64,000 bases of DNA from Shewanella waksmanii ATCC BAA-643 (GTDB lineage: Bacteria; Pseudomonadota; Gammaproteobacteria; Enterobacterales; Shewanellaceae): the NCBI RefSeq assembly GCF_000518805.1, contig NZ_JAEH01000001.1:248001-312000 (forward strand). The letters are read 5' to 3'. A program made the translations under genes and the position numbers. Of this stretch, positions 16,631 through 26,304 are shown piece after piece; the stretch's first letter is position 1; the number at the start of each line of letters is the position of its first letter. The notes under the pieces are model-generated. The model saw nothing but the letters and a program-made list of their open reading frames with translations, ran no database searches and was not told the DNA's origin.

Positions 16631-18364
16631 ATGAATACTTCACTCCCATTTTCTAGCCTCCTTCTCGCTGGCTCAGCTATTGCTCTCACCTTAACTTTGA
16701 GTGGCTGTGGCAAAGAAAAAGTAGAAGCCACGCCCAAATCAACTGCCTCTATTTTATGTCAAGCTGCCGGTGATGACTGTAAACGTTTCACCTTGCTGCA
16801 TACCAACGATCATCATGGTCGTTTTTGGCAAGGCTCAAGAGGTGAGTACGGAATGGCTGCTCGAAAAACCATTCTTGATCAGATACGTAAAGAGGTCGCA
16901 GAACAAGGCGGAGAGACAATACTGCTCTCTGGTGGCGACATCAATACTGGTGTACCAGAGTCTGATCTCCAAGATGCCGAGCCAGATTTTATCGGCATGA
17001 ACCACCTAGGTTATGATGCTATGGCTGTGGGCAACCATGAATTTGATAACCCATCAATAGTCATGGATAAGCAAAGAAGTTGGTCAAAATTTCCTTGGTT
17101 GTCAGCCAATATTTATCACCAAGTTGATGGCCATTGGCAGCGTTACTTTGAACCCTACAAGCTATTTGAGGTTCAGGGGTTGAAACTGGCTGTCGTTGGC
17201 CTGACGACCGAACATACCGCTGAAATAGGTAATCCAGAATACGTTGCAGGGCTAAAATTCACCTCAGCTCAAGTTGAAGCGAAAAAAGTCTTAGCTGAGC
17301 TTGAACAGCTGCATAAACCGGATCTTGTTTTCGGGCTTACCCATATGGGCCACTATGAAAATGGCAGACATGGCAGCAATGCTCCCGGTGATGTAGCGCT
17401 TGCTAAAAGCCTCGAACCTGGTCAAGTGCAAGCGATTATCGGTGGCCATTCACAGCTCCCCGTATGTATGGAAGCTGACACTGGAGAGTATGTAGAAGAT
17501 TATGGCCGAGATGAGCCTTGTAAACCTGATCAAAAAAATGGCACATGGATCATGCAAGCTTACGAATGGGGAAAGTATGTTGGTCGCGCAGATTTTGAAT
17601 ATTATGATGGCAAACTACATTTAGCAAACTACCAGCTAGTACCTGTTAATACAGAAACCAAATTTGGCTCCTATTATCCGCCTCATATGATGACGCCAAA
17701 AGATGAAGAAACGCTAGCATTGCTTCGTCCTTATCAGCGAAAAGGTCAACTTAAGTTAAGAGAACAAATTGGCTTGGCTAAAGCAGAATTTAATGGAAAA
17801 CGAAAAGTCGTTCGTTACCAAGCTACGCCGCTAGGGATAATGATAGCCCATGCTCAAACCCAACTCCCTGTGCCTGCCGATTTTGGCATCATGAACTCAG
17901 GAGGTATTCGCGCCTCGATCAAAAAAGGCCCTATTCGCTATCGAGATGTACTCAAAGTGCAGCCTTTTTCTAACAGTGTGACAGTGACTGAGATGAAAGG
18001 TGCAGAACTAAACAAGTACCTTGCCAAAGTTGCCCTTAAGACTCGAGGTTCAGGTGGTTTTGCCCACTTCAGCGGCATTAACATGACCGTCGACTGCAAA
18101 GCTAAAGAGGTTGATATTAAAACGATTGCAGGCAAACCATTTCGAGCAACTGATACATATCGTTTTACCCTTCCTAGCTACAATGCAGCAGGCGGTAATA
18201 AGCACCCTAAACTCAAGGGCAAAGCGGTAGACACCGGTTTTATTGATGCGGATATGCTTTATCAATTCATCAAGCAAAATGGCACGCTAGATCCTGGCGA
18301 CTATAACAAAACCAAAGAGGTACGCTACATCAACTCAAGAAGCAGCAAAGGCTGTGGCCGTTAG
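16631..18364 (+). CDS. 5'-nucleotidase / UDP-sugar hydrolase family lipoprotein
   Basis: 577-aa lipoprotein: lipobox LSGC with Cys26. Metallophosphatase domain with the UshA metal motifs LLHTNDHHGRF (near 56), LLSGGDIN (near 100), VGNHEFDNP (near 134) and GGHSQL. The C-terminal 5'-nucleotidase domain (about 375-540) contains IMNSGGIRASI and FALPSYNAAGG-like FTLPSYNAAGG. The family removes phosphate from nucleotides in the periplasm or at the surface. Beside two surface nucleases it would complete the chain DNA, nucleotide, nucleoside plus phosphate. It has its own RBS (AAGGA) and is flanked by terminators, so it is probably transcribed alone. Confidence 0.9.
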   Translation: MNTSLPFSSLLLAGSAIALTLTLSGCGKEKVEATPKSTASILCQAAGDDCKRFTLLHTNDHHGRFWQGSRGEYGMAARKTILDQIRKEVAEQGGETILLSGGDINTGVPESDLQDAEPDFIGMNHLGYDAMAVGNHEFDNPSIVMDKQRSWSKFPWLSANIYHQVDGHWQRYFEPYKLFEVQGLKLAVVGLTTEHTAEIGNPEYVAGLKFTSAQVEAKKVLAELEQLHKPDLVFGLTHMGHYENGRHGSNAPGDVALAKSLEPGQVQAIIGGHSQLPVCMEADTGEYVEDYGRDEPCKPDQKNGTWIMQAYEWGKYVGRADFEYYDGKLHLANYQLVPVNTETKFGSYYPPHMMTPKDEETLALLRPYQRKGQLKLREQIGLAKAEFNGKRKVVRYQATPLGIMIAHAQTQLPVPADFGIMNSGGIRASIKKGPIRYRDVLKVQPFSNSVTVTEMKGAELNKYLAKVALKTRGSGGFAHFSGINMTVDCKAKEVDIKTIAGKPFRATDTYRFTLPSYNAAGGNKHPKLKGKAVDTGFIDADMLYQFIKQNGTLDPGDYNKTKEVRYINSRSSKGCGR

Positions 18365-18395
18365 ACTTATTTTTTAAGGTAAGCTTAAAACAAGC

Positions 18396-18430
18396 AACAG
18401 TGCTCAAACTATCAATTGAGCACTGTTTTT
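18396..18430 (+). terminator. Rho-independent terminator
   Basis: AACAGTGCTCAA pairs perfectly (12 bp) with TTGAGCACTGTT and is followed by T residues. It ends the 5'-nucleotidase transcript. Confidence 0.92.
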
Positions 18431-18571
18431 ATATAGCCATCGTGCAACCACTCATTATTAGAGGTGCCATGTGACTAAACAGATATTAAAGTCGATCCAA
18501 CCTTTAGGACAAACTCAAATAAAGCATCAGCGTAAAGCGACAATATGTAACATGGCACATTTTAATAAACG

Positions 18572-18670
18572 ACAACACCATTGCAGCCTAATAATCAAAG
18601 CCAATTTGTGCTTTAACCCCAGCTTCAAACGCATGCTTGATAGGCTGTACTTCACTGACGGTATCCGCCA
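18572..18670. repeat. Right 99-bp direct repeat, inside the cobO 3' end
   Basis: Copy of 8764-8862 with five differences. It forms the last 83 bp of the intact cobO gene plus 16 bp downstream. The arrangement is what remains when DNA is inserted at the 3' end of a gene and restores that end with its own copy. Confidence 0.9.
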
Positions 18671-19241
18671 GTGCAATAATCTCGCGATGACACGCGCGGC
18701 CAGTAATAATCACATGTTGCATCGGCGGGCGGTTTTTCAACGCGGCCAGAACGCGCTCAAGTTCGATGTAGTGATAGGTCACCATGTAAGTCAGCTCATC
18801 AAATAGCACAATATCGATGCTGTCATCTTGCAATAATTTCTCTGCTGCTTGCCACGCAGCTTGGGCCGCTTGGGTATCTTTTTCTCTGTCTTGGGTTTCC
18901 CAGGTAAAACCCGTGCCCATCACATGGAACTCTACCCCAACCTGCTCCAGCACTTTGCGCTCGCCGCAGGGCCAGTTACCTTTAATAAACTGCACCACGG
19001 CTGCTTTCTTGCCATGGCCTACCGCGCGGGTGATATTGCCGAAACCTGCGGTAGACTTGCCTTTGCCGTTACCGGTTAATACCAATAGCACGCCTTTTTC
19101 TGTTTGCGCTTTGGCGATTTTGGCATCGACGCCCTCTTTAACCTTTTGCTGTCTCGCTTTATGGCGCTCAGCTTTCACTTTATCGCGTTCGCTTTGGCTA
19201 TCATTCGTTGTTTGATTGCCTTGTTGATTGTCTGCGCTCAT
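18588..19241 (-). CDS. cobO: Cob(I)alamin adenosyltransferase
   Basis: 217-aa ATP:corrinoid adenosyltransferase of the CobA/CobO/BtuR family, which moves the adenosyl group of ATP onto cobalt of cob(I)alamin or cobinamide. P-loop LVLTGNGKGKSTAGFG, then FIKGNWPCGE, FDELTYMV and the C-terminal VSEVQPIKHAFEAG. The N-terminal 45 residues are charged and low in complexity, as in relatives. Last gene of the minus-strand cobalamin operon, 34 nt after cobQ. Its final 83 bp are part of a 99-bp repeat, so the present 3' end may have come with the block on its left. Confidence 0.95.
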   Translation of the reverse strand: MSADNQQGNQTTNDSQSERDKVKAERHKARQQKVKEGVDAKIAKAQTEKGVLLVLTGNGKGKSTAGFGNITRAVGHGKKAAVVQFIKGNWPCGERKVLEQVGVEFHVMGTGFTWETQDREKDTQAAQAAWQAAEKLLQDDSIDIVLFDELTYMVTYHYIELERVLAALKNRPPMQHVIITGRACHREIIALADTVSEVQPIKHAFEAGVKAQIGFDY

Positions 19242-19275
19242 GGTCCCGTCCTAAATGGAGTCATTATTTTTGTTA

Positions 19276-20802
19276 CTACTCACCAGTAATGATGGCTTCA
19301 ATTGCCGCCATGTCTAAATGGCGACTGATGCCATCGGCAAGTCGTTGTAATTGCATTTCACGTTGTTGGCTAATATCTATCGCCTGCACCTTTTGCATAC
19401 CCGCCCATTGCAGTAACAGTTGACCCGCTTGGGGATGATCAAATAGGCCGTGCACATAGGTACCCAAAATCTGGTCATCATCACTGAGGCACCCCTCAAA
19501 AAATTCACTGGCGGTATCAGTACTGAGTATCAATGGTTGCCGAGGTTGATTAAGCAGTTGTGATTGCCCACAGTGGATCTCATAACCTTGCAATTGCGCT
19601 TGCTTACCGTCTAAGTGCAGTTGGCCGCTAACCTGTGTCAGGCATTTATTGGCCGTTAATGTGGTCACTATTGGCAGTAAACCTAGCCCTTCAGACTCAC
19701 CAGCTGTACTTTCAATGCCTAAAGGATCGTCAATCGCTAAGCCTAGCATTTGATAACCACCACAAATGCCCAGTACTTTGCCACCATAGCGCAAGTGCCG
19801 CTGTATCGCTTTATCCCAGCCAAGCTGTAACATCACCGCAAGATCTTCACGCACATTCTTACTGCCAGGCAGAATAATCAGATCGGCCTGAGGCAGTGAC
19901 TGCCAGTCGACTTGCTGCTGTGCATGCACATATTGAAACTCGACGTCGGGGTTAAGCCGCAATGGGTCAAAATCGGTGTGGTTGCTGACGCGCGGCCAGA
20001 CGAGGACTAACACTTTAAAACTGGCGGCTTGTTTGGCTGGCACGTTATCGATGGCATCTTCTGCATCAAGATGAAAATCGTTGATATAGGGCAGCACCCC
20101 GAGTACCGGCTTTTGGGTGTATTGCTCTAGCCAGTCAATCCCCGATTGCAGCAAACTTATATCACCGCGAAAGCGATTAATCACAAAGCCTTTCACTCGC
20201 GCTTGCTCCGATTCCGATAATAGTGCCAGCGTACCCACCAAATGGGCAAATACCCCACCTTTGTCGATATCAGCAATGATAATCACCGGGCAATTCACGT
20301 GTTCAGCAAAGCCCATATTGGCGATATCGCCTTCACGCAAGTTGATTTCGGCTGGGCTGCCCGCGCCTTCCACCAGCACACATTGATATTGCTGCTGTAA
20401 GCGAAACAATGACGCCTCGACTGCCGCCATCGCTTTAACTCGATAGCCTTGGCTGTCTTTACCGAAATACTCAGCGGCTTCCATATTGGCTAACGCTTTG
20501 CCATGAATGATCACCTGTGCTTGGCTATCGGAACTGGGTTTAAGCAAAATAGGATTAAAGTCGGTGTGCGGTTTCACTCGCGCAGCGATGGCTTGTAAGG
20601 CTTGGGCGCGGCCAATTTCGCCGCCATCATCGGTCACAGCACTGTTTAACGCCATATTTTGTGGTTTAAATGGCGCGACTTGCCATCCTTTATTGGCAAA
20701 GTAGCGACACAACCCCGCCACCAAAGTGGTCTTACCCGCATCGGACGCGGTCCCTTGAACCATTAATATGTTTTGCGCGACTTTTCTCTGTTGTTGGCTC
20801 AT
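19276..20802 (-). CDS. cobQ: Cobyric acid synthase
   Basis: 508-aa amidotransferase that amidates four side chains of adenosylcobyrinic diamide. N-terminal dethiobiotin-synthetase-like ATPase domain ([14 protein letters not shown]-loop, QNMALNS) and C-terminal class-I-like glutaminase domain with nucleophile Cys in [10 protein letters not shown] and the His of YVHGLFDH. The start is placed at the ATG at 20802, which overlaps the cobU stop as ATGA; a GTG at 20811 is the alternative. Occurrence without the early corrin-ring genes is typical of salvage pathways. Confidence 0.95.
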   Translation of the reverse strand: MSQQQRKVAQNILMVQGTASDAGKTTLVAGLCRYFANKGWQVAPFKPQNMALNSAVTDDGGEIGRAQALQAIAARVKPHTDFNPILLKPSSDSQAQVIIHGKALANMEAAEYFGKDSQGYRVKAMAAVEASLFRLQQQYQCVLVEGAGSPAEINLREGDIANMGFAEHVNCPVIIIADIDKGGVFAHLVGTLALLSESEQARVKGFVINRFRGDISLLQSGIDWLEQYTQKPVLGVLPYINDFHLDAEDAIDNVPAKQAASFKVLVLVWPRVSNHTDFDPLRLNPDVEFQYVHAQQQVDWQSLPQADLIILPGSKNVREDLAVMLQLGWDKAIQRHLRYGGKVLGICGGYQMLGLAIDDPLGIESTAGESEGLGLLPIVTTLTANKCLTQVSGQLHLDGKQAQLQGYEIHCGQSQLLNQPRQPLILSTDTASEFFEGCLSDDDQILGTYVHGLFDHPQAGQLLLQWAGMQKVQAIDISQQREMQLQRLADGISRHLDMAAIEAIITGE

Positions 20803-21353
20803 GTTCTGCACCGCTCATGCGCCTGCTGCGCAGATTTGAGCACTTGAGCAATACCTGCGGTGACCAATACCACCTCATCGGCTAACTCGGCCAAGGCTTG
20901 ATGCAACCAACCGGCTTGATCGACAAATTGTCGGCTCAACGGATCTGCTGGTATCACCCCCGTGCCAACCTCATTGCTTACCAACACCACATCTCCCGGC
21001 AGTTGCTGTAAAGTATTAAGTAATTGCGCTTTGATAACCGCGTAATCACTTTGCTGCATCAGGTGATTTGTCAGCCACAAGGTTAAACAGTCCACCAGCA
21101 CAAAATTGTTTGCCGTAGCATGGGTTTCAAGACTGGTCGATAAATCCAGTGGGCTCTCAATAAGCTGCCAGGCTATACCATCGGCCGCGCGCTCATCTTT
21201 ATGGCGGCTAATACGTTGCTGCATCTCATCATCAAAGGCTTGTGCTGTCGCAATAAAAACACAGCACTTGCCCTGCCCACTCGCTTGATTGGCAAGTTTT
21301 AGCCCATATCGAGATTTGCCACTGCGCGCGCCGCCCAATATTAAAGAGATCAT
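20799..21353 (-). CDS. cobU: Adenosylcobinamide kinase/phosphate guanylyltransferase
   Basis: 184-aa bifunctional enzyme that phosphorylates adenosylcobinamide and then attaches GMP. P-loop [14 protein letters not shown] at the N-terminus, then ISRHKDERA (kinase region), [11 protein letters not shown] and [16 protein letters not shown], all diagnostic. It overlaps cobS by 4 nt (ATGA) and cobQ by 4 nt, so translation is coupled. Confidence 0.96.
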   Translation of the reverse strand: MISLILGGARSGKSRYGLKLANQASGQGKCCVFIATAQAFDDEMQQRISRHKDERAADGIAWQLIESPLDLSTSLETHATANNFVLVDCLTLWLTNHLMQQSDYAVIKAQLLNTLQQLPGDVVLVSNEVGTGVIPADPLSRQFVDQAGWLHQALAELADEVVLVTAGIAQVLKSAQQAHERCRT

Positions 21354-22114
21354 GCCAGCACCACCAAGATAAACAGGTAAATGACCAGCTCACTCACCTG
21401 TTGAGCTGCGCCTAACGTATCCCCAGTATAGCCGCCAATTTGGCGCTTAAAGCCCCAAAGTAAGATGAATCGCGTTAGCCCTAAGCAGACGATGAGTGAT
21501 AAGTAGTGTTCAAGCGGAGATAACCACAGCACCGCGGCACCCGTGGCGAGTAATATGCCAAGCTCATTGGCAGTCTGGCTGCTCGCTAGCGGCTTACTTT
21601 TACTTTGAGTGTCGCGCACATAGGTCGCTGAAAAGATCATACTGGCCGCCAACATACGACTTAAACAATGTCCCACAACCAAAGCAACGGCAACAAAGTA
21701 ATCATCAATGAGCGCGACTTCGGTCAACAACACAAATTTGGCCAGCAAGGCTAACACCAACGCCAGTGCCCCATAAGTGCCGAGACGTGAGTCTTTCATG
21801 ATGGCAAGTTTATCGTCAACCGTCCAACCACCACCAAACCCATCAGCGGTATCCGCAAGGCCATCTTCATGAAAGCCTCCGGTAGCGATCACACTCATCA
21901 CCATCGCGGCAACGATGGCGATAGATGCCGGTAGCCACTGGGCCAGCAATAGATAAGTAAACGCACTAATTAGGCCAACAACGATCCCCACTGCGGCAAA
22001 ATAACGACTGGCTTGATTTAGCCGTTCTGCATCAATGGTGATACTGGCAGGAATAGGGATACGGGTAAAAAAGCCAATAGCAATTAAAAATAGCTGCAAC
22101 TGTCTTACTAGCAT
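21350..22114 (-). CDS. cobS: Adenosylcobinamide-GDP ribazoletransferase (cobalamin synthase)
   Basis: 254-aa polytopic membrane enzyme that joins adenosylcobinamide-GDP with alpha-ribazole (phosphate), the last assembly step. Motifs: FFTRIPIP at the N-terminus, GGFHEDGLADTADGFGGG (metal-binding acidic stretch), KDSRLGTYGALAL and GYTGDTLGA. About seven membrane helices. Lies 12 nt after cobT and overlaps cobU. Confidence 0.96.
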   Translation of the reverse strand: MLVRQLQLFLIAIGFFTRIPIPASITIDAERLNQASRYFAAVGIVVGLISAFTYLLLAQWLPASIAIVAAMVMSVIATGGFHEDGLADTADGFGGGWTVDDKLAIMKDSRLGTYGALALVLALLAKFVLLTEVALIDDYFVAVALVVGHCLSRMLAASMIFSATYVRDTQSKSKPLASSQTANELGILLATGAAVLWLSPLEHYLSLIVCLGLTRFILLWGFKRQIGGYTGDTLGAAQQVSELVIYLFILVVLA

Positions 22115-22126
22115 AACCTACTCCGA

Positions 22127-23173
22127 TTAGCTGACTGGCGGTTGTTTAGTATCAATCTCTATGCCCATGTCATCGAAGCTTGCCATGTCATTGAAAAAGC
22201 TCGCCGCAGCCTCGATAAGTGGCAGAGCTAACGCTGCGCCCGTGCCTTCACCTAAACGCATCCCTAAGTTAAGTAGCGGTCTAGCTTGCAAAAATTCCAG
22301 CATCAGTAAGTGACCACGCTCATCACTTTTATGGGCAAACACCATGTAATCACGGCAATTTGCATTGATCTTTATTGCCATTATCGCCGCCGCGCTTGCG
22401 ATAAAGCCATCAATTACCACCACCATGTTTAATTCTGCCGCCGCAAGTATTGCCCCGGTCATTTGTACAATTTCAAATCCGCCCAGCGCTGCCAGTAGCT
22501 CAATGGGATCATCAAGGCTGTCAGAGTGAATGCGTAGTGCTTCTTCAATGAGGGCTTGCTTGCGCTTTAAGGTCGCCGCATCAATGCCGGTACCACGGCC
22601 AACACAATCGGCCACAGGAACTTGCAATGCCGCGGCCATAATCGCAGCCGCTGACGACGTATTACCGATGCCCATCTCACCAAAACCAAGCAGGTTAGTC
22701 CCCTGTGCATGGTGGTGTGCCACACGGGCTTTAGCCATAGCAAAACCTTGCTTTACTGCGCCAATGGTCATGGCGGATTGACGATGAATAGGATTGGTTC
22801 CAGCACCCAATCGTTGATTGATAAGCCCAGGCATATCTAATGGCTGCGCAATCCCGCAATCAATGACTTCCATTTCAAAACCACTTTGACGACAAAATGC
22901 ATTGATTGCCGCACCACCCTCTAAAAAGTTAACCACCATCTGAGTGGTCACTTCACTGGGCACAATAGAGACGCCCGATGCCGCAATGCCGTGGTCACCG
23001 GCAAAAACCAACAATTTAGGTCGATGAATACAGATAGGATCCCCTAAAATTTGTGCCAGTTGCATGGCCAGACTTTCAAGCTCTCCTAAGGCGCCAAGGG
23101 GTTTGGTTTTATTGTCGATTTTATGCTGAATGGTCTCATCTTGCTGATGGTCAATGGGCTTGATTTGAAACAT
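22127..23173 (-). CDS. cobT: Nicotinate-nucleotide-dimethylbenzimidazole phosphoribosyltransferase
   Basis: 348-aa enzyme that makes alpha-ribazole phosphate, activating the lower-ligand base. Motifs: [50 protein letters not shown], the GRGTGID loop and [14 protein letters not shown] with the catalytic Glu. Start at the ATG at 23173, preceded by AGGA with 7 nt spacing; an ATG 27 nt upstream lacks a site. 72 nt separate it from btuC. Confidence 0.96.
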   Translation of the reverse strand: MFQIKPIDHQQDETIQHKIDNKTKPLGALGELESLAMQLAQILGDPICIHRPKLLVFAGDHGIAASGVSIVPSEVTTQMVVNFLEGGAAINAFCRQSGFEMEVIDCGIAQPLDMPGLINQRLGAGTNPIHRQSAMTIGAVKQGFAMAKARVAHHHAQGTNLLGFGEMGIGNTSSAAAIMAAALQVPVADCVGRGTGIDAATLKRKQALIEEALRIHSDSLDDPIELLAALGGFEIVQMTGAILAAAELNMVVVIDGFIASAAAIMAIKINANCRDYMVFAHKSDERGHLLMLEFLQARPLLNLGMRLGEGTGAALALPLIEAAASFFNDMASFDDMGIEIDTKQPPVS

Positions 23174-23245
23174 GTTTTTTCCTATTAAACTCAAGGTCAT
23201 TCGTTATACTTATCATTATTTTTAGCTTTATTATTGGAACTATTG

Positions 23246-24283
23246 CTAGCGTTTACTGGCTAAGATAAACAGAAAGAAACCACTGCCGATCACCGCGGTA
23301 ATGATGCCAATGGGTAGCTCTTGATAGCTCAGTAAACTACGTGCAATCACATCGACCCATATCATGAATAAACCCCCTACTAAGGCTATGGTTAGCAGCG
23401 CAAAGCGGCCGGGCATCAACATTCTGACGATATGTGGCACCATTAAGCCAACAAAGCCAATACCACCACAATTGGCGACGAGCACTGCGGTTATCAATGA
23501 ACACAGCAACAACATGCCAACCCGCAAGCGCCCCACGGCAATGCCCAAGGTGTGAGCGGTTTCATCGCCAGCTTTCATTGCCATCACTTGGCGCTTAAAC
23601 AACAAAATAATCAAAGTCGCACCCACCACAGTTAACACAGGCAAACCCACATCGGCCCAGGTGGCTTTGGCAAAGCTTCCTAGGCTCCAAAACAGTACAG
23701 ATGCGGCGGCCTGTGGACCACTGAAATACAATAGTAGGCTGGTCATGGCGCCAAACATAAACGAGATGGCGACACCGGATAGCAGCATACGCTCCACCTG
23801 AATACTTAACCTGCCACCACAAAATGCCATCACTAATAACACAGATAATACCGCGCCAATAAAGGCGCCCAATGGCAAACTTAGCCAGCTGAGCTGCGCA
23901 GCTAGCTCGCTTTGCCCCTGCAGCGTTATCACCACCACGGCGCCTAGGGAGGCACCGGAGGAAATACCAAATAGGTAAGGATCGGCCAAAGGGTTTCGGG
24001 TCACGGTTTGCAACACAGCACCGGCGACGGCCAAGCCCGCCCCGGCAGCAAAAGCAAGCACAATACGCGGCATACGCAGTTCCATAACAATCCGCTCAGT
24101 GACACCAAAGTGACCCGTATCTCCGCGTAACTGCGCCAGTATCATTTGATAGACTTGGCTAAAACTAATGTCAGCCGCGCCAAAACTGGCCGCGAGCATC
24201 GGCGTTAGCGTGCTGGCTAACATAATGGCCATTACCATGAGGCCGAAATAAAGCTGCTTGGGCAAAGTGCGTTTAACTTGCAT
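23246..24283 (-). CDS. btuC: Cobalamin ABC transporter permease
   Basis: FecCD-family permease of about 345 aa with around ten membrane helices. Motifs: ELRMPRIVLAFAAGAGLAVAG, NPLADPYLFGISSGASLGA, GGIGFVGLMVPHIVR and ELPIGIITAVIGSGFFLFIL. The start is set at 24283 (ATG), 5 nt after AGGAGG; it overlaps the ATPase gene by 11 nt. A longer in-frame extension upstream is judged not translated. Substrate assignment to cobalamin rests on operon context and the riboswitch. No periplasmic BtuF gene is present in the window. Confidence 0.93.
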   Translation of the reverse strand: MQVKRTLPKQLYFGLMVMAIMLASTLTPMLAASFGAADISFSQVYQMILAQLRGDTGHFGVTERIVMELRMPRIVLAFAAGAGLAVAGAVLQTVTRNPLADPYLFGISSGASLGAVVVITLQGQSELAAQLSWLSLPLGAFIGAVLSVLLVMAFCGGRLSIQVERMLLSGVAISFMFGAMTSLLLYFSGPQAAASVLFWSLGSFAKATWADVGLPVLTVVGATLIILLFKRQVMAMKAGDETAHTLGIAVGRLRVGMLLLCSLITAVLVANCGGIGFVGLMVPHIVRMLMPGRFALLTIALVGGLFMIWVDVIARSLLSYQELPIGIITAVIGSGFFLFILASKR

Positions 24284-25112
24284 CATTACCTCCTGCATGG
24301 GTTTCACTGGCTTGATAGCCATAGTAGTAGGTAATTTGCGGACGTTGATGCTGTGGATGCGGGGCAACGGCGCAGCAAACCTCAAATACATCACCAATCA
24401 ATTGCTCGGTGAGTACCTGTGATGGCATGCCCTGTGCGATGCCTTGACCCTGGTTAAGCAGCAGTAATTGATCGCACATCGCACTGGCAAGGTTGAGATC
24501 ATGAATACTGATCACCACAGTAATGCCTAACGAATGCAGTAACTCAAGGATCTGAATTTGATAGCGGATATCAAGGTGATTGGTGGGCTCATCCAGTATC
24601 AACAATTTAGGCTGCTGCACTATGGCTCTGGCGATCAGCGCCCGTTGCTTCTCGCCACCAGATAAGTACTCATAAGCTTGCTTAGCTAAATGGGATAAAC
24701 CGACTTTTTCAAGGGCCTGCGCAACCGCAAAATGGTCGGCTTGGCTAGTCAGCGACAATGCTGACTTGTGGGGTGTCAGCCCTAACATGACCAACTGCTC
24801 GGTGGTCATATCAAAATGCTGTGGGGTATCTTGCAGCACAACGGCCACTTCACGGGCAAACGCCTTAAGAGGGTAATGGCTAATATCTTTGCCAAATAAA
24901 CAGATTTGCCCTTGGCTGGGAGTGAGGTAGCGGTATAAACAACGAAGTAAACTGGATTTACCCGCGCCATTTGGGCCAATAATGCCTAACATTTTACCCG
25001 CAGCAAGCTGCAAGTTGACGCCTTTAAGAATCGTGCGCTCACCCGCATGCCAATGCAGATCAGTTACATTTAGTGCATTATCGCTATGATGTTGACAATC
25101 TTGTGCAGGCAT
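24273..25112 (-). CDS. btuD: Cobalamin ABC transporter ATP-binding protein
   Basis: 279-aa ATPase with Walker A IIGPNGAGKSSLLR, signature YLSGGEKQR, Walker B LLILDEPTNHLD and switch His in VISIHDLN. It energises uptake through the permease encoded next. The start is taken at the ATG at 25112, two bases after the stop codon of a 22-codon upstream ORF, giving likely translational coupling; a GTG at 25130 is possible. First full gene of the riboswitch-controlled operon. Confidence 0.93.
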   Translation of the reverse strand: MPAQDCQHHSDNALNVTDLHWHAGERTILKGVNLQLAAGKMLGIIGPNGAGKSSLLRCLYRYLTPSQGQICLFGKDISHYPLKAFAREVAVVLQDTPQHFDMTTEQLVMLGLTPHKSALSLTSQADHFAVAQALEKVGLSHLAKQAYEYLSGGEKQRALIARAIVQQPKLLILDEPTNHLDIRYQIQILELLHSLGITVVISIHDLNLASAMCDQLLLLNQGQGIAQGMPSQVLTEQLIGDVFEVCCAVAPHPQHQRPQITYYYGYQASETHAGGNDAS

Positions 25113-25114
25113 CG

Positions 25115-25183
25115 CTAACTGACTTCCCACTTGGTCACCGTGGAAATGTAGTTGCTGCCAACCGATATAATGGGGTACTTCAT
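25115..25183 (-). CDS. 22-codon ORF between the riboswitch and btuD
   Basis: Short ORF starting MKYPIISVG and ending TKWEVS, with a good RBS (GGGAGC, 5 nt before the ATG) and a stop codon 2 nt before the btuD ATG. The RBS overlaps the second CTCGAG of a hairpin directly 3' of the riboswitch. It may be a leader whose translation is riboswitch-controlled and passes to btuD by coupling. The peptide resembles nothing I know; whether it is made is unproven. Confidence 0.45.
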   Translation of the reverse strand: MKYPIISVGSNYISTVTKWEVS

Positions 25184-25188
25184 TTCAA

Positions 25189-25212
25189 GCTCCCTCGAGT
25201 TACCCGCTCGAG
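25189..25212 (-). promoter_or_regulatory. Candidate RBS-sequestering hairpin (expression platform)
   Basis: Two CTCGAG palindromes (25194-25199 and 25207-25212) can pair around a 7-nt loop. The one nearer the gene abuts the GGGAGC ribosome-binding site. Its place between the riboswitch and the first start codon fits a translational on/off switch. Confidence 0.5.
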
Positions 25213-25227
25213 TTTCTTGGCGAAAAG

Positions 25228-25390
25228 TAAGGCAGGTATCCTGGCTTGCGATAACCTAACGCAGGTTAGCATCGGTTATGGCGTACAGTTGCGGGCACAG
25301 CTTGGGCAGGCAGTGAGACTGCTCCCCAATTCCCTATTAAGTTAAGCTTATCTTACCCAGCAACTAGGCCAATAAGACGCTCAACACCTT
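25228..25390 (-). promoter_or_regulatory. Cobalamin riboswitch
   Basis: Read on the minus strand the region has the conserved cobalamin-riboswitch blocks in order: TTAATAGGGAA, GCTGTGCCCGCAACTGTA, and the B12 box AGCCAGGATACCTGCC (25231-25246). It precedes btuD and the whole uptake/salvage operon. High adenosylcobalamin should lower expression. Confidence 0.95.
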
Positions 25391-25545
25391 ACTTTCGACT
25401 ATCGACATCTAGACGGCCAATAGTCTTTAACTGTGGCTATTATGCCGATTTTCAGCCAAGTCGCCAACCTCAGTAGCAAAATGTTGTCTCAGTTCACCCT
25501 AGTGACATCGACCTCAATTCACCGACTTAAGCGAAATAGAGCGGA

Positions 25546-26175
25546 TTAGCCATTAGGCCAATGTAGCCGGTAGTGCATCTGACCATCCTCGCCCTGATAT
25601 AAGGTGATATTGACCACAGCGCCATAGGGGATATCCAGCTGAGAATAAAAACCACTGGCTCGATTAACGCCTAGCGCTTGTGCCATCAAGTGACGTATCA
25701 CTCCACCGTGGGTTAATAACAGTATGTGTTGACCTCGGCATTGATTGACTATGTGCTCAAAGCCAGTTTGCACTCGCATTTCAAAAGCAGCCATAGTTTC
25801 GCCATTAGGTGCAGGGTTTGCCCATGGATCTTGCCAATAGGCTTCAAGTTGCGGCTGGCAAGATTGATATAGCTCATCTAGTGGCTGGCCATCCCACTCG
25901 CCAAAGTCAATCTCGGCTAACCCGTCGCACTGCTGATACGCAAGCCCATAACGGCTGTTAAGTTGCTTAGCCACAGACATGCAGCGCTGCCGCGGTGAGC
26001 TAAAACACGCGTTTAGTTGCTGCGACTGCATTGCAAGTTTGTCTACCAACTTAGCAATATTGTCGAGCATCAAGGCTTGCCCCTGCGCGCTAAGCGCGAC
26101 ATCGGTAGTGCCCCGTAAAATTTGACCGCCTTGGCACTGACCGTGACGCATTAGATATACGCTGGTTATTTTCAT
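25546..26175 (-). CDS. cobC: Alpha-ribazole phosphatase (histidine phosphatase family)
   Basis: About 209 aa. Histidine-phosphatase signature VYLMRHGQ at the N-terminus, catalytic partners in SSPRQRCMS, ELDFGEWDG-like EIDFGEWDGQPL and LLLTHGGVIRHLMA. CobC removes the 5'-phosphate of alpha-ribazole (phosphate) in the lower-loop pathway. Start chosen at the ATG right before the first strand; a GTG at 26202 with AGG upstream is possible. It lies upstream of the riboswitch on the same strand, so has a separate promoter. Confidence 0.85.
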   Translation of the reverse strand: MKITSVYLMRHGQCQGGQILRGTTDVALSAQGQALMLDNIAKLVDKLAMQSQQLNACFSSPRQRCMSVAKQLNSRYGLAYQQCDGLAEIDFGEWDGQPLDELYQSCQPQLEAYWQDPWANPAPNGETMAAFEMRVQTGFEHIVNQCRGQHILLLTHGGVIRHLMAQALGVNRASGFYSQLDIPYGAVVNITLYQGEDGQMHYRLHWPNG

Positions 26176-26304
26176 CAAATGGATAAGCTTGTTAATGAAC
26201 ACTATGCACCTAGCCTAACGACTTGGCAGGCGCAGATACAAGCATGTTGATCAACTTTTAACTACAAGCGCCAAGGTTAGATTAGCCAAGTTCTATGTAA
26301 ACGC

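Noticed and set aside
18471..18806. 111-codon plus-strand ORF overlapping cobO
   Set aside because: Antisense of a certain cobO gene; shares the same shadow reading as 8798-8862.
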